Shown piece by piece: positions 1 to 8,483 of a DNA stretch of 64,000 nucleotides. The translations under genes were made by a program, and so were the position numbers. Source of the stretch: Rhizobium favelukesii. Lineage in GTDB: Bacteria; Pseudomonadota; Alphaproteobacteria; Rhizobiales; Rhizobiaceae. Under the pieces are notes generated by a model, which was given only the letters and a program-made list of their open reading frames with translations, searched no databases and was not told where the DNA came from. The stretch lies in assembly GCF_000577275.2 (NCBI RefSeq), contig NZ_HG916855.1, positions 682,001 through 746,000 on the forward strand, written 5' to 3'. The number at the start of each line of letters is the position of its first letter. Within the stretch, counting starts at the first letter, position 1.

Positions 1-134
1 TTCACGAGTGCTCTCTTCTGACAAAGCGAGACATGAGCTCAACGGCGCTCGGCCGGTGTCCCCGGATAACGCTCATTGTTGCAGCATCGCGCAATTGGTT
101 GCTTGCGCGATTATTTGCGCTTGGAGGATTGCGA

Positions 135-2066
135 ATGACGTTTCGATTTGGCATCGGCCCCCGCCTTTATACAGCTTTTGGTTTCCTGCTGCTGCTGATG
201 ATTGGCTTGACCGTCTTTTCCATTTCAAAGATGAACTTTGTCGACCACGATCTCGTGCAGATCAACGAGGTCAATAGCGTCAAGCAACGCTTCGCCATCA
301 ATTTCCGGGGTAGCGTTCATGATCGGGCCATTGCCATTCGCGATGTCGTTTTGCGCGATGAGCCAGCCGCGCGTCAGACCGCGATCGATCTGATTGCAAA
401 GCTTGCTGCGACGTATGCCGAAAACGAGCAGAAGATGAATGCGATGATTTCTGTCCCAGGCGCTGCGAGCGAACCCGAGAAGGCGATCATTGCGGAAATC
501 GCCGACGTCCAGTCCAAAACCAATCCAGTTGTCGCAGATATCATCGCGCGCCAGATGTCAAACGACCCGGTGCAAGCCAAGCAGATGCTGATCGAGCAGG
601 CAACGCCTCTCTTCGTCAACTGGCTCAAGGCCATCAACAAGTTCATCGACTATCAGGAAAACTTGAACAAGTCTGTTGGCAGTGGCGTCAGCGTCGTCGT
701 CGCAGGCTTCCAGACGCTGGCGCTGGGCTCGTTGGGAGGCGCTGTGCTTATGGCTATTGCCGCCGCGTTCCTCGCGACCCGCTCGATCACCGTGCCGATG
801 GCCAAGCTGCAGATCGCCCTGCGGCGGATGGCAGAGGGCAACAACGAAAGCACCAGCGATATCGAGGCCCGCAGCGACGAGGTCGGCGATTTGGCGAAGG
901 CCGTTGGCGCCGTGCGCCAAGCCGTGACCTCGCAGGCCGAGGCGCGCGCCGCTGCCGACGCTCGCCGGACCGCTGATGAGAACGCGCGGCTTGAAGCAAC
1001 CGCGACGGAACGCGAGGCGCTATCGGCGCAGACGAACGATGCCGTTCGCCAGCTCGGCCAGGCGCTTGAGGAAATGGCCGCCGGCAATCTTGATATCCGT
1101 CTCGACAATCCGTTTGCCGTATCTCTCGATATGCTGCGCCTCAACTTCAACAACTCCGTAGAGAAGCTTCAATCTGCGTTGAAGACGATCAGTGACAACG
1201 CTTTGTCGATCGATGCCGGTGCCCGCGAGATCAGCGAAGCTTCCAATGATCTGGCAAAGCGCACCGAACAGCAGGCGGCATCGATTGAACAGACCGCCGC
1301 AGCGCTCGATGAGATTTCGACGACGGTCAATGGTTCGACCCGTCGCGCGGAAGAGGCCGGCAACCTTGTTGCACGAACACGCACGAATGCCGAGCGTTCC
1401 GGCGAAGTCGTGAAGCGTGCGGTCGCCGCGATGAGCCAGATCGAAGGTTCCTCGAACGAGATCAACAATATCATCAGCGTCATCGATGACATTGCATTCC
1501 AGACCAACCTGCTGGCACTGAACGCCGGCGTTGAGGCTGCACGTGCCGGAGAGGCGGGCAAAGGCTTTGCAGTCGTCGCCCAGGAAGTTCGCGAACTGGC
1601 TCAACGCTCCGCCAATGCCGCCAAGGAAATCAAGCAACTGATCAGCAATTCCGGCGTTCAAGTGCGTTCCGGCGTGACCCTGGTCGGCGAGACCGGTACG
1701 GCGCTGACGGAGATCGTCGGCGAAGTGCAGGAAATCAACCGTCACGTGAGCTCAATCGTCGAGGCTGCGAAGGAACAGTCCACGGCGCTGAAAGAAATCA
1801 ATGCCGCGGTGAATTCGCTCGATCAATCCACGCAGAAGAACGCGGCGATGGTCGAAGAGACATCCGCAGCCAGCCATAAGCTGGCTGACGAAGCAGGTTC
1901 GCTGACAAGCCAGCTGTCAAAATTCCGCTTTCAAGGCTCTGCCGGGGCGGCGCAATCTGCCTACGCACCGAAAGCGCCACAGAGAAACGCTCCAGCGGCA
2001 ATGGCACGCAAGGTCGCGACAGCTTTTGCTGGCGGTGCGGCTGCTGAAGATTGGCGCGAATTCTAA
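135..2066 (+). CDS. methyl-accepting chemotaxis protein
   Basis: Transmembrane chemoreceptor of 643 residues that senses a ligand outside the membrane and controls the CheA kinase. The start at 135 is chosen because GGAGG lies 7 bases upstream; an in-frame ATG at 33 would add 34 residues without such a site. TM1 is at about residues 12-30, a four-helix-type periplasmic domain follows, TM2 is at about 186-215, then HAMP (about 215-268) and a signalling domain whose hairpin tip ([20 protein letters not shown]) is near 451-470. The protein ends in DWREF, which resembles the xWxxF C-terminal pentapeptide that tethers CheR/CheB in some receptors. A strong terminator follows, so it is probably monocistronic. 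The ligand is unknown. Confidence 0.95.
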   Translation: MTFRFGIGPRLYTAFGFLLLLMIGLTVFSISKMNFVDHDLVQINEVNSVKQRFAINFRGSVHDRAIAIRDVVLRDEPAARQTAIDLIAKLAATYAENEQKMNAMISVPGAASEPEKAIIAEIADVQSKTNPVVADIIARQMSNDPVQAKQMLIEQATPLFVNWLKAINKFIDYQENLNKSVGSGVSVVVAGFQTLALGSLGGAVLMAIAAAFLATRSITVPMAKLQIALRRMAEGNNESTSDIEARSDEVGDLAKAVGAVRQAVTSQAEARAAADARRTADENARLEATATEREALSAQTNDAVRQLGQALEEMAAGNLDIRLDNPFAVSLDMLRLNFNNSVEKLQSALKTISDNALSIDAGAREISEASNDLAKRTEQQAASIEQTAAALDEISTTVNGSTRRAEEAGNLVARTRTNAERSGEVVKRAVAAMSQIEGSSNEINNIISVIDDIAFQTNLLALNAGVEAARAGEAGKGFAVVAQEVRELAQRSANAAKEIKQLISNSGVQVRSGVTLVGETGTALTEIVGEVQEINRHVSSIVEAAKEQSTALKEINAAVNSLDQSTQKNAAMVEETSAASHKLADEAGSLTSQLSKFRFQGSAGAAQSAYAPKAPQRNAPAAMARKVATAFAGGAAAEDWREF

Positions 2067-2087
2067 AATAACCGAGCAACCCGCTAC

Positions 2088-2122
2088 AAAGTGCCGCGAC
2101 CGTCAATGTTGCGGCACTTTTT
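2088..2122 (+). terminator. rho-independent terminator of the chemoreceptor gene
   Basis: Perfect 10-bp stem (AAAGTGCCGC at 2088-2097 with GCGGCACTTT at 2111-2120), 13-base loop, and five T at 2118-2122, starting 22 bases after the stop codon. A 90-codon open frame begins inside the stem at 2091 and runs to 2363; I do not call it a gene. Confidence 0.85.
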
Positions 2123-2355
2123 CGTTCGGATTTTCGTCATTGCCATTGTGGTGGGCTCGGCTGCGAACACGGCCGTCTGTTATACCCTCGGGATCACAAA
2201 CGATCTTCTCTTGGAGCGTTTCGTGTGGCAGGGACACGACGAGCCGCCGAGTATCGACGTCGATTCCGAGCACGAGGCGCCGCGAGGACGTGATCCTATG
2301 ATCCATAACCCTTACATGCATCAGAAGGCGGCTTTTTTCGCGGAAGGAGACGGAC

Positions 2356-2727
2356 TTGGCTGACAATGGCGCACCATTGCTTCCTTCCTTGCTCCTTATC
2401 ACCGCCTTGTTCGCGTCCGCACCGACCATGGCATCGTGGAGCATCGAGAATGATCGCTCTACGTCAGACAAGCACGGCCTCTTTGAAATCCGTCAAGAGG
2501 CTAGGCGCTTCATCTCGAAGGAGAACGCCAAGGGGCTTCAGCAATGGGACGTATTGGAGCCCAACCTGAAGACATTCGTCCCGCGCTGCGCTGTCCCCCT
2601 CAAGGCACAGTGGACGCCGAAGAGTTTCGGCCTCTCGCGACGCAGCGTGATGGTGATATGCACTGCCGCGATTGCGAATGTTGCGATGGAAAACTGGTCT
2701 GTACACGTGCCTGTACGGCCGAAGTAG
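2356..2727 (+). CDS. small exported protein of unknown function
   Basis: A 123-residue protein starting at TTG 2356, which sits 6 bases after a strong GGAAGGAGA ribosome site. An N-terminal hydrophobic stretch (LLPSLLLITALFAS) followed by an Ala-Ser junction near residue 27 looks like a Sec signal peptide, so the mature protein of about 96 residues is probably periplasmic. The C-terminal half has two cysteines (in FVPRCAVPL and VMVICTAA) that could form a disulfide, then a NWSVHVPV ending. That pattern is faintly like the C-terminal domain of FlgA/SAF-type periplasmic proteins, but I do not recognise the family. No neighbour suggests a role. Confidence 0.55.
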   Translation: MADNGAPLLPSLLLITALFASAPTMASWSIENDRSTSDKHGLFEIRQEARRFISKENAKGLQQWDVLEPNLKTFVPRCAVPLKAQWTPKSFGLSRRSVMVICTAAIANVAMENWSVHVPVRPK

Positions 2728-2800
2728 GACGTCGACCGAATGATCGGCTTGGATATCGGCCTATCTTCCAAATCTTGTCAGGTTTGCCGGCGAGAAGAAT

Positions 2801-2998
2801 TTCAAAACTTTCTTGGCCGAAGTCAAGCGTTCGATAACCCAGCGGACCGAACTCGTGATCCAGATAGCCGTCGAGCGGGCCGGAATAAAATACATGTGCA
2901 ATGTGCTCTTTCTGCGCCCGGAGAAATTGCGTGTTGAGGCTCACATTGATGTTGGGATGGTCAAGAATCTGGCTCACCATGTCCCAACTGAATGCCAA
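2801..2998 (-). pseudogene. remnant of UDP-galactopyranose mutase (glf)
   Basis: About 66 codons on the minus strand read as an internal piece of UDP-galactopyranose mutase, the flavoenzyme that makes UDP-galactofuranose. The recognisable stretches are ILDHPNINVSLN, HVFYSGPLDGYLDHEFG and LGYRTLDF, in the order found in Glf. The N-terminal FAD-binding glycine motif and the C-terminal half are absent: upstream the frame has no Glf-like sequence and downstream (below about 2800) the reading frame becomes unrelated. The piece is a decayed fragment without function. Family assignment is from memory of Glf motifs. Confidence 0.65.
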
Positions 2999-3090
2999 CC
3001 TTGAAATGAGCCCTCCGCTTTTCGCATAGCGAAAGCCTGCCCTGCAAATAAAAGCCTATGCATTAGGCAAAACGGGTTTATATATAAATC

Positions 3091-3248
3091 GATCGAATCG
3101 ATGCATCTCCTCCCGTGTCGCTTCGATTTGCAGACGCTCTTATCCTCCTCCCAAGATCGTCTGCGGGAACGGCAGCACTCCTCCTCCCAGCTGCTGTTCG
3201 GGTCTTTATTCGAAAGCCTGCCGCACCTCCTCCCGCGGCAGGCTTTTT
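3091..3248 (+). ncRNA. multi-hairpin CUCCUCCC-loop small RNA (cuckoo / CcsR / alpha-r14 type)
   Basis: Four consecutive hairpins each expose the same octamer CTCCTCCC in the loop, at 3107-3114, 3145-3152, 3181-3188 and 3227-3234. Stems: GATCGAA/TTCGATT (3091-3097 with 3122-3128), GCAGACG/CGTCTGC (3130-3136 with 3158-3164), GAACGGCAGC/GCTGCTGTTC (3167-3176 with 3190-3199, one G-U pair) and AAAGCCTGCCGC/GCGGCAGGCTTT (3213-3224 with 3235-3246) followed by five T. The last is the terminator, which fixes the strand. The octamer is complementary to the ribosome-binding site GGGAGGAG. Alphaproteobacterial RNAs with this design are known as cuckoo RNAs in Rhizobiales and CcsR in Rhodobacter, and some are stress-induced. 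The 5' end is inferred; a TATATATAAAT stretch at 3079-3089 could be the -10 region. Confidence 0.8.
3213..3248 (+). terminator. terminator hairpin ending the small RNA
   Basis: Perfect 12-bp stem with a 10-base loop (ACCTCCTCCC) and a T run at 3244-3248. It doubles as the fourth anti-Shine-Dalgarno hairpin of the RNA. Confidence 0.85.
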
Positions 3249-3592
3249 CGTTTTCGGAGCAAGTGGGCTTACCTCTATGCACGTCCGGATGGTGACCGCC
3301 TCATCTGGTCTTTCGTGACGTGACGCGACGCACATTGGAAGACGCGAATGTCGATACCGCGGAGAACGACCCGCGCTTGATCGCCCCATGGGCGAAGCTG
3401 ACACACGTTAAATCGTCGCTCAAGGAGACACAAAACGCTGAGGGGAGGTCGGCGAACCTTTCAGCAATAGCGAGCATCCGCGCACCGACGAGAGCTGTCG
3501 CCCTCAAAAAGGGGATGGACGTTCTCAGCAATGCGAGCTCCACCCGCTATCGCGCGGCAGTCGCTTGCTCACTTCCGAGTCGGACATATCTC
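3249..3592. other. stretch without a recognised gene
   Basis: Open frames exist on both strands (for example 3320-3628 on the plus strand), but none has a recognisable protein family and they overlap each other or the 3' end of the SRAP gene. I see no promoter or repeat worth naming. Confidence 0.4.
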
Positions 3593-4183
3593 TCAGCCGA
3601 CCTGCTCCACTGCCAGAGTGCCTGCTGAAAGCGGCTTGATCAGAGACGTTGCGGAGATCGTCGGATCGAGCCAGTCGGCCCAGGCGTTGCGCTCGAGGAT
3701 AACGATCTGCCGATCGTGGTATGGGGCAATATCCGGACCGGGCTCCATCGTCAGCATTGTGAAGGCTTGGCCCACCTCCGGCGTCTCTCGCCAGATGGCG
3801 GCTATGCAGAAAATCGGTTCATTTTTTTTGGTGAACAGCCATTTGTCCTTGCGCTTTTTCTTCGGATCCTCGGGTTCCGTGAATTCGTAAAAGCCGTCGG
3901 CGACAATCAGGCAACGATGGGAGTTGAACTCCCGGCCTTCTGACCGGAAATTATATACCGGCCGCTTGTTTTGACCCGGCCAACTCCATCGCCGCTGCAC
4001 GAGTTCGACCTCGTCGCGCACGCCGTCGATCGTTCTGACGATGGGGCCGATATCGGTGATCTTGATGTCCTCGCGGGCTTCGAGGTTCGGTGTGCCTTCG
4101 CCGAAACGGATCTTGATCTTAAGCTCCGCGAAGTCCTCGACGATCGAGGCGACATCGACCATCAGCCTATAATCATTGCACAT
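3593..4183 (-). CDS. yedK: SOS response-associated peptidase (SRAP/HMCES family)
   Basis: SRAP proteins form a covalent thiazolidine crosslink with abasic sites in single-stranded DNA and protect them. The 196-residue sequence has the expected features: catalytic Cys2 exposed after Met removal (MCNDYR), Asn78-Arg80 in VYNFRSEG, Glu100 in VADGFYEF and His156 in APYHDRQI, close to the C2/N75/E105/H160 set of E. coli YedK. Length is slightly shorter than the usual 220. The gene stands alone on the minus strand. I see no alphaproteobacterial LexA box (GTTC-N7-GTTC) upstream, only a 14-bp palindrome at 4230-4243. Rhizobial genomes often carry several copies, so this may be an accessory paralogue. 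Confidence 0.9.
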   Translation of the reverse strand: MCNDYRLMVDVASIVEDFAELKIKIRFGEGTPNLEAREDIKITDIGPIVRTIDGVRDEVELVQRRWSWPGQNKRPVYNFRSEGREFNSHRCLIVADGFYEFTEPEDPKKKRKDKWLFTKKNEPIFCIAAIWRETPEVGQAFTMLTMEPGPDIAPYHDRQIVILERNAWADWLDPTISATSLIKPLSAGTLAVEQVG

Positions 4184-4229
4184 TGGTCCTCCATTTTGCT
4201 GTAAACATGTGACCCGAAACCAAACCGAT

Positions 4230-4243
4230 TGAGTTGCAACTCA
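4230..4243. promoter_or_regulatory. 14-bp palindrome upstream of yedK
   Basis: TGAGTTGCAACTCA is a perfect palindrome located 47 bases upstream of the yedK start. It could be an operator; no family of regulator is recognised. Confidence 0.25.
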
Positions 4244-4992
4244 TGCTCGGATTGCACCCCTCCAGGAGAACCAGCAACTGTTCGGTTTGGTGGGTCGCAA
4301 AGCCAGCACTCGCCAATCCTTTTGATCAGTGTGGCTTGCCGTGCGTGAATGGCGGCTCCATCCCGAACGCGCTGCAGAACCATCTGAAGTTCTTGCAGGC
4401 ATCTCCCGAGATTAACAGCTTTCTATCAGTCGTCATACGATGGCAGTTAGGCGATTGCCCGCGACTGCCTTGCTGATGGTTCGACGCCCCGCTCGACGAG
4501 CGGCACGCCGTCCTTGCGGCCCGGCCGATCGCCGTTATTTCGAGACGCGGCTCCAAGCGTTCGGTGTCCGCCGTGAAGAAAGCTGGCGCTAGCGTAGGAA
4601 TGCCGGCTGCCAATGCAGGCGCGCTTTTTCATGATCGACGGCGCTCGTGCGGCCGCTGCGCTCGGATCACTACCTGCATCTCGGTGATCCGTTCTCTCAG
4701 CGGCCGCGGCCTCTTTCATGCCGCTCCTTTTGACGATTGCTAACGAACCATCGGAAACGCCCGCGGTTCCATATCCGATCGGGCTAGCATCGTGACGGAT
4801 ACGAGCCTATGCCCCGCACTCGACCGGAGTCGGCGCACTCGCGCTTTTGATGACCGTATTTGGGAGGCCGACCAACGGGGATGAGACGCTGCCGTCCCGG
4901 GAGCCATTCTGAATAAAAGGTCCCCGGATGTCTTTTCGATCGGTGAACGTCCCGCCGGCGAGGTGCTAATCCGCTTTCTGGTTTAAATTATT
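4244..4992. other. long stretch without a supported gene
   Basis: About 750 bases between yedK and the stress promoter. Minus-strand frames at 4326-4613 and 4447-4719 are open but of Ala/Arg/Ser-rich composition, overlap one another and match no family I know. No repeat or structural RNA was seen. Confidence 0.4.
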
Positions 4993-5017
4993 GGAACAAA
5001 TAGGGGTTCTCAGGGTT
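4993..5017 (+). promoter_or_regulatory. EcfG/RpoE2-type general stress promoter
   Basis: GGAAC at 4993-4997, 17 bases, then GTT at 5015-5017. This fits the rhizobial general stress sigma factor consensus (GGAAC-N18-TT). It lies 43 bases before the first gene of a pair that includes a 17M-type general stress protein, which supports the call. Confidence 0.65.
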
Positions 5018-5060
5018 CTCGAACCGCGACAACAAGACCAATGACACGAGAGGCAACCCC

Positions 5061-5372
5061 ATGAAGAAGTTGGCAATTCTAACCATCGGCATGCTTCTGG
5101 CTGCAGGCGCATCCTTCGCCCAGAGCGAGACGCCGTCGACATCGCAGACCACGCCTGCAATCGCCACCGGGCCAAATCCGGGCGCTCCTGTCGCTGGCAA
5201 GAACAGCTTCACGGAAGCCCAGGCAAAGTCTCGGATCGAGGAGGCGGGCTACAAGGACGTTACGGGTCTGAAGCTCGATGACCAAGGTGTCTGGCGCGCC
5301 ACCGCCAGCAAGGACGGCAAGCAGACCGGCGTCTCCCTGGACTTTCAGGGTAACGTGACGATGGCCAAGTAA
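5061..5372 (+). CDS. periplasmic PepSY-like stress protein
   Basis: A 103-residue protein with a clear Sec signal peptide (MKKLAILTIGMLLAAGASFAQ, cut near residue 20), a Ser/Thr/Pro linker, and a C-terminal domain of about 50 residues reading SFTEAQAKSRIEEAGYKDV then a beta-rich half. That helix-plus-strands arrangement is like PepSY domains, small periplasmic modules that often inhibit or bind enzymes. The GAGAGG ribosome site lies 8 bases before the ATG. It is the first gene after an EcfG-type promoter and is followed 27 bases later by a general stress protein gene. No catalytic residues are evident. Confidence 0.7.
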   Translation: MKKLAILTIGMLLAAGASFAQSETPSTSQTTPAIATGPNPGAPVAGKNSFTEAQAKSRIEEAGYKDVTGLKLDDQGVWRATASKDGKQTGVSLDFQGNVTMAK

Positions 5373-5399
5373 CCAGCAACACGATCGAGGAAAACGATA

Positions 5400-6005
5400 A
5401 TGAAAACGGTCACTGGACTTTATGACAGCTACGACGACGCCCGCTCCGCTGTGAAAGCGCTCGAGGACGCAGGCATTCCATCCGACGACATCAGCATCGT
5501 GAGTAATAAATCGGACGGCGTCGACGTCGAAGGGCAGGGAAGCTATGCCGCCGAAGGTGCAGGTAGCGGGGCAGGCCTCGGCGCTTTAGCTGGTGCCGCT
5601 GGCGGTTTGCTAGCCGGGCTTGGAATGCTCGCGATCCCGGGCGTGGGACCCGTTGTCGCAGCGGGTTGGTTAGCTGCAACGGTTGCGGGAGCTGCGGGTG
5701 GCGCGGTCGCCGGTGGCGCGGTTGGCGGACTAGTGGGCGCAATGGTCAGCTCGGGCGTCCCCGAAGAGGATGCGCACTTCTACGCTGAGGGTATTCGCCG
5801 AGGTGGCTCCGTGGTGACCGCGCGCGTCGATGATGGCCGTGCAGCGGAGGCCAAAGCAATCCTTGATAGTTCGCGGGCCGTCGACATCGCCAACCGCCGC
5901 GCGCTGTATGCGGAAGAGGGGTGGACCCGCTTCGATGAGGCGGCCGATCCTTATACTGCGCAACAGATCGCAGCAGAACGTGCACGGTATCGTTCCCGCC
6001 TTTAG
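5400..6005 (+). CDS. general stress protein 17M-like, glycine-zipper protein
   Basis: The 201-residue protein begins with a domain of the general stress protein 17M / YflT type (TVTGLYDSYDDARSAVKALEDAG, read in two parts: VTGLYDSYDDA and AVKALEDAGI), a ferredoxin-like fold of unknown function. Residues about 55-120 are a long Gly/Ala/Val-rich stretch with GxxxG spacing that could form a membrane-inserting glycine zipper. The C-terminal part returns to a soluble domain (VPEEDAHFYAEGIRRGGSVV) resembling the second half of the fold. It follows the PepSY-like gene by 27 bases, probably in one operon under the EcfG-type promoter, as for many rhizobial general stress genes. Confidence 0.85.
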   Translation: MKTVTGLYDSYDDARSAVKALEDAGIPSDDISIVSNKSDGVDVEGQGSYAAEGAGSGAGLGALAGAAGGLLAGLGMLAIPGVGPVVAAGWLAATVAGAAGGAVAGGAVGGLVGAMVSSGVPEEDAHFYAEGIRRGGSVVTARVDDGRAAEAKAILDSSRAVDIANRRALYAEEGWTRFDEAADPYTAQQIAAERARYRSRL

Positions 6006-6014
6006 AAGTTTATG

Positions 6015-6042
6015 GTCCGCCAGGTTCTTGCGTCTGGCGGAC
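6015..6042 (+). terminator. hairpin after the stress operon
   Basis: Perfect 9-bp stem (GTCCGCCAG at 6015-6023 with CTGGCGGAC at 6034-6042) with a 10-base loop, ten bases after the stop codon. No T run follows, so it is a weak terminator or an mRNA-stabilising hairpin. Confidence 0.5.
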
Positions 6043-6447
6043 ATTCTCAGCTGCCCTGAGGTCAGTTCCAACCACGAGCCCGCTGCGTCCATGGTGCCTG
6101 GCAAAGCGATGGCGTAGGGCGCCTGGCGGCTTAGTCATCACCGTCGCAATCCAGTTCATCAGCATTCAAAATACATCGTTTGCCTTGTTTCCACCGGGGC
6201 GCATGGTCCGGGACCAGACCCTTGCCCTGACCGCTCTGTATAACCGGCGGCACCCAGCACCTGCTGCACAAAAATCATTGCGGTGCTGCTCGTTGCAACC
6301 GCGGTCGTTCTTGGAGCTGCCCACCATCCGATTGGAGCAACCCTTTTTGAGCGGCGGGCGCAGCGCGGGCGGTTGGTCGGGATCGAAATCGAACTCCTAT
6401 CGCGTCTGTAAACGGCGGTCATTTGGCAAGCCCATCGCGGCGTGCGG
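6043..6447. other. stretch without a supported gene
   Basis: About 400 bases. The open frames (minus 6159-6422, plus 6185-6451) have no recognisable sequence and no convincing ribosome site. Nothing else noted. Confidence 0.4.
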
Positions 6448-6741
6448 TTAGATGTTCTTCAGAAGCCAGATTTTGCCCGCCATCGTTATCCCGTGAGCGG
6501 TTTCTTGCGCTGCGGAGACCGGATTAAGGCATTGCAGAAAGCCGAATTCTTTCAACTCTTGCAAAGTTGACGTGGTCAAAAATTTGACCTTTTGCGGCCG
6601 TTCCTTAAATCTGTCTGTCTTCGCATAGGTGACGGTGGCGTTCAGATGGGTCCATTTCTTGGCATCCGTTGGAAACAGATCTCCATCTTTGGCGAGTTTC
6701 AGACCCCTGATTTGCGCCGGCGTAAGCATGATCGTCTTCAA
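6448..6741 (-). CDS. conserved-looking small protein of unknown function
   Basis: 97 residues starting at TTG 6741, with AAGGA 7 bases upstream; the alternative is the internal Met5 (MLTPAQIRGLKLAKDGDLF). The sequence is Lys-rich and soluble without signal peptide or membrane segment. An N-terminal 'TPAQIRGLKLAKDGDL' and a segment 'LTTSTLQELKEFGFLQ' have the look of a helix-turn-helix-like or DUF module in which a hydrophobic helix alternates with basic turns, but I do not recognise the family. It lies 75 bases downstream of the desaturase on the same strand and might be co-transcribed. Confidence 0.55.
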   Translation of the reverse strand: MKTIMLTPAQIRGLKLAKDGDLFPTDAKKWTHLNATVTYAKTDRFKERPQKVKFLTTSTLQELKEFGFLQCLNPVSAAQETAHGITMAGKIWLLKNI

Positions 6742-6816
6742 TGTTCGGTCCTTGAAAAGTGTGAATGCGGTTGACGCGCCGCGATTTACACGGGCGGTCT
6801 GCTCAGATTTCCTGAA

Positions 6817-7857
6817 TTAAGGGTTCGATGTTGCTTCGGATGCTTCGCGGAAGGATATCAGCTTCCCCCTCGTTTCATCCCACAGCACGAGCCTGACACA
6901 TTGCAGGCTCTCCCATAGTGTTATGCGGCCGATGTCTGCCAGTTGAGGGTGGTCGCGCAATACTTCAGGAAGCCGGTAGTAGGGGATTCTGCTCGACAGG
7001 TGATGAACGTGGTGGATGCCGATATTGCCGGTGATCCATCGGAGCGCCGGCGGCAGATCGTAGTGGGACGCGCCGTGGAGTGCGGCTTCGGCAAATCGCC
7101 ACGCCTTGCCTTTCGACCAGTGAGTTTCCTCGAACTGGTGCTGAACGTAAAAGAGCCACACACCCGCCGCTCCCGCCAACGTCACGATCGGGAGGTGGAT
7201 CGCGAGAAAGGGAACAGGTCCGACAGCCCATATCATGGCGAGCGCCAGGGCGGTGATCGCGAGATTGGTCGCCATTGTGGAGATCCACGGCAACGGACCA
7301 TCGGCCATCATCCCGAAGGGCAAGCGCTGCTTGAAAACGAAGAGCCAGGCGGGGCCGATGCCGAACATCACCAGCGGATGCCGGTAAAGGCGATAGCCGA
7401 GCCGCTTTAGGCGCGGGAGAGATCGATACTCGGCGACCGTCAGCGTGGTGATGTCGCCTGTGCCCCGCTCGTCGAGATTTCCTGCTGATGCGTGATGGGC
7501 GGCATGCGCCCGCCGCCAGTAGTCATAGGGGGTCAGCGTCAAAACACCAATGGCGCGCCCTGTCCAGTCGTCGAGACGCCTGCGGGCGAAGAACGAGCCG
7601 TGCCCGCAATCGTGTTGAATCATGAAAAGCCGTAATAGAAACGCGGACGCCGGAACGACCGATATCAGTCCGAGCCAGAATCCTTGGAAGAGCGAAATGG
7701 ACGCGCAAGCCCAAAAGGCGGCGAACGGGACGACCGTAACCAGAAGCTCAAAGCCGCTCCGCCCGATGCGAGGCTGGCGGTATCTGGAAAGAACCTTCAG
7801 CCACGCTCGAACATTATCCTCAGTAGACTCGGCAGGCATGTAGACACTGCTTTCCAT
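6817..7857 (-). CDS. membrane fatty acid desaturase
   Basis: Integral-membrane di-iron desaturase that introduces a double bond in an acyl chain of membrane lipid. In the 346-residue form (start 7857, MESSVYMPAES) the three histidine boxes are HDCGH (82-86), HAAHH (118-122) and HHVHH (282-286), with hydrophobic segments between them as expected for the FA_desaturase family, Delta-12/omega-6 type. The open frame extends to 8016, but that would overlap the neighbouring DUF6481 gene, and the extra 53 residues are Arg-rich and unlike the family. The ribosome site at 7857 is weak, so an alternative start at 7839 is possible. It probably remodels membrane fluidity, for example in cold; a cold shock gene is nearby. 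Confidence 0.88.
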   Translation of the reverse strand: MESSVYMPAESTEDNVRAWLKVLSRYRQPRIGRSGFELLVTVVPFAAFWACASISLFQGFWLGLISVVPASAFLLRLFMIQHDCGHGSFFARRRLDDWTGRAIGVLTLTPYDYWRRAHAAHHASAGNLDERGTGDITTLTVAEYRSLPRLKRLGYRLYRHPLVMFGIGPAWLFVFKQRLPFGMMADGPLPWISTMATNLAITALALAMIWAVGPVPFLAIHLPIVTLAGAAGVWLFYVQHQFEETHWSKGKAWRFAEAALHGASHYDLPPALRWITGNIGIHHVHHLSSRIPYYRLPEVLRDHPQLADIGRITLWESLQCVRLVLWDETRGKLISFREASEATSNP

Positions 7858-7942
7858 GAACTCGATCCGTCTTTCTGGCCTCCGGCCGCAGCGCCGCCGC
7901 AGCTTCGCGTAATTTGCCGGCTTCGGCCTGCCTTGAAAAATG

Positions 7943-8323
7943 TCAGGCTCTACGGGCCTTACGTGCCGCGTATCGACGGTCACGTTCCGCCTTGCGGGCC
8001 GCCTCATCGACGACATCCCGAGACATTTGATCGTTGATAACGGCTTGCCGGGCTTCTGCCTCGGCCCGTTCGTTGGCTTTTGCAGCAGCCGCCAGTGCCG
8101 CCGCTTCCATCAAAACACGCTCGTGTTCCGCCTTCTTTGATGCTTCGCGGTCGGCGCGACGCACTTGTCTGGCGGCAGCGATCGCTTCGCGTGCAGCAAG
8201 TCGTTCCCGCATCGCGGGATCTGTCGATTTCGGGGCAGACGCAAACTTCGTCAGAAGCTGCTTTTTGGCTTCCGCCGCAGAATTCCGCCGTTCGGCAAAG
8301 CCATTGTCGCTTTTGTGTCTCAA
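7943..8323 (-). CDS. DUF6481 family protein
   Basis: 126 residues, start TTG 8323 with AGGA 7 bases upstream. The sequence is almost wholly helical and highly charged (Ala, Arg, Glu, Lys), opening with GFAERRNSAAEAKKQLLTKF, the hallmark of the small DUF6481 family of Alphaproteobacteria, and ending in a basic tail (RRYAARKARRA). A long single helix or coiled coil is likely, possibly nucleic-acid or ribosome associated. The function is not known. It sits between the cold shock gene and the desaturase gene on the same strand. Confidence 0.75.
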   Translation of the reverse strand: MRHKSDNGFAERRNSAAEAKKQLLTKFASAPKSTDPAMRERLAAREAIAAARQVRRADREASKKAEHERVLMEAAALAAAAKANERAEAEARQAVINDQMSRDVVDEAARKAERDRRYAARKARRA

Positions 8324-8400
8324 CGTGTCTTCCTAGTTTGATTTTCAAAGGTCGGGAACAGAAAAGGGCATTCGTCGCGGTTCAACGGGCCTTACGACGA

Positions 8401-8428
8401 AAAAAAGGCCAGGCATGCGCCTGACCTT
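8401..8428 (-). terminator. terminator of the cold shock gene
   Basis: On the minus strand AAGGTCAGGC pairs with GCCTGGCCTT (8428-8419 with 8414-8405, one G-U pair) around a 4-base loop, followed by a T run (A8401-8406 on the plus strand). It lies 55 bases after the cspA-like stop codon. Confidence 0.8.
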
Positions 8429-8483
8429 CTCAACTCGTGGCCCGCCATGCCGGTACATCCGCGGTCATGACACGCCCCTAAGC

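Noticed and set aside
2091..2363. Plus-strand 90-codon frame with a hydrophobic N terminus
   Set aside because: Starts inside the terminator stem of the chemoreceptor, has no ribosome site, and overlaps the better supported gene at 2356.
4184..4400. LexA box upstream of yedK
   Set aside because: I looked for GTTC-N7-GTTC and found none; only the unrelated palindrome at 4230-4243.
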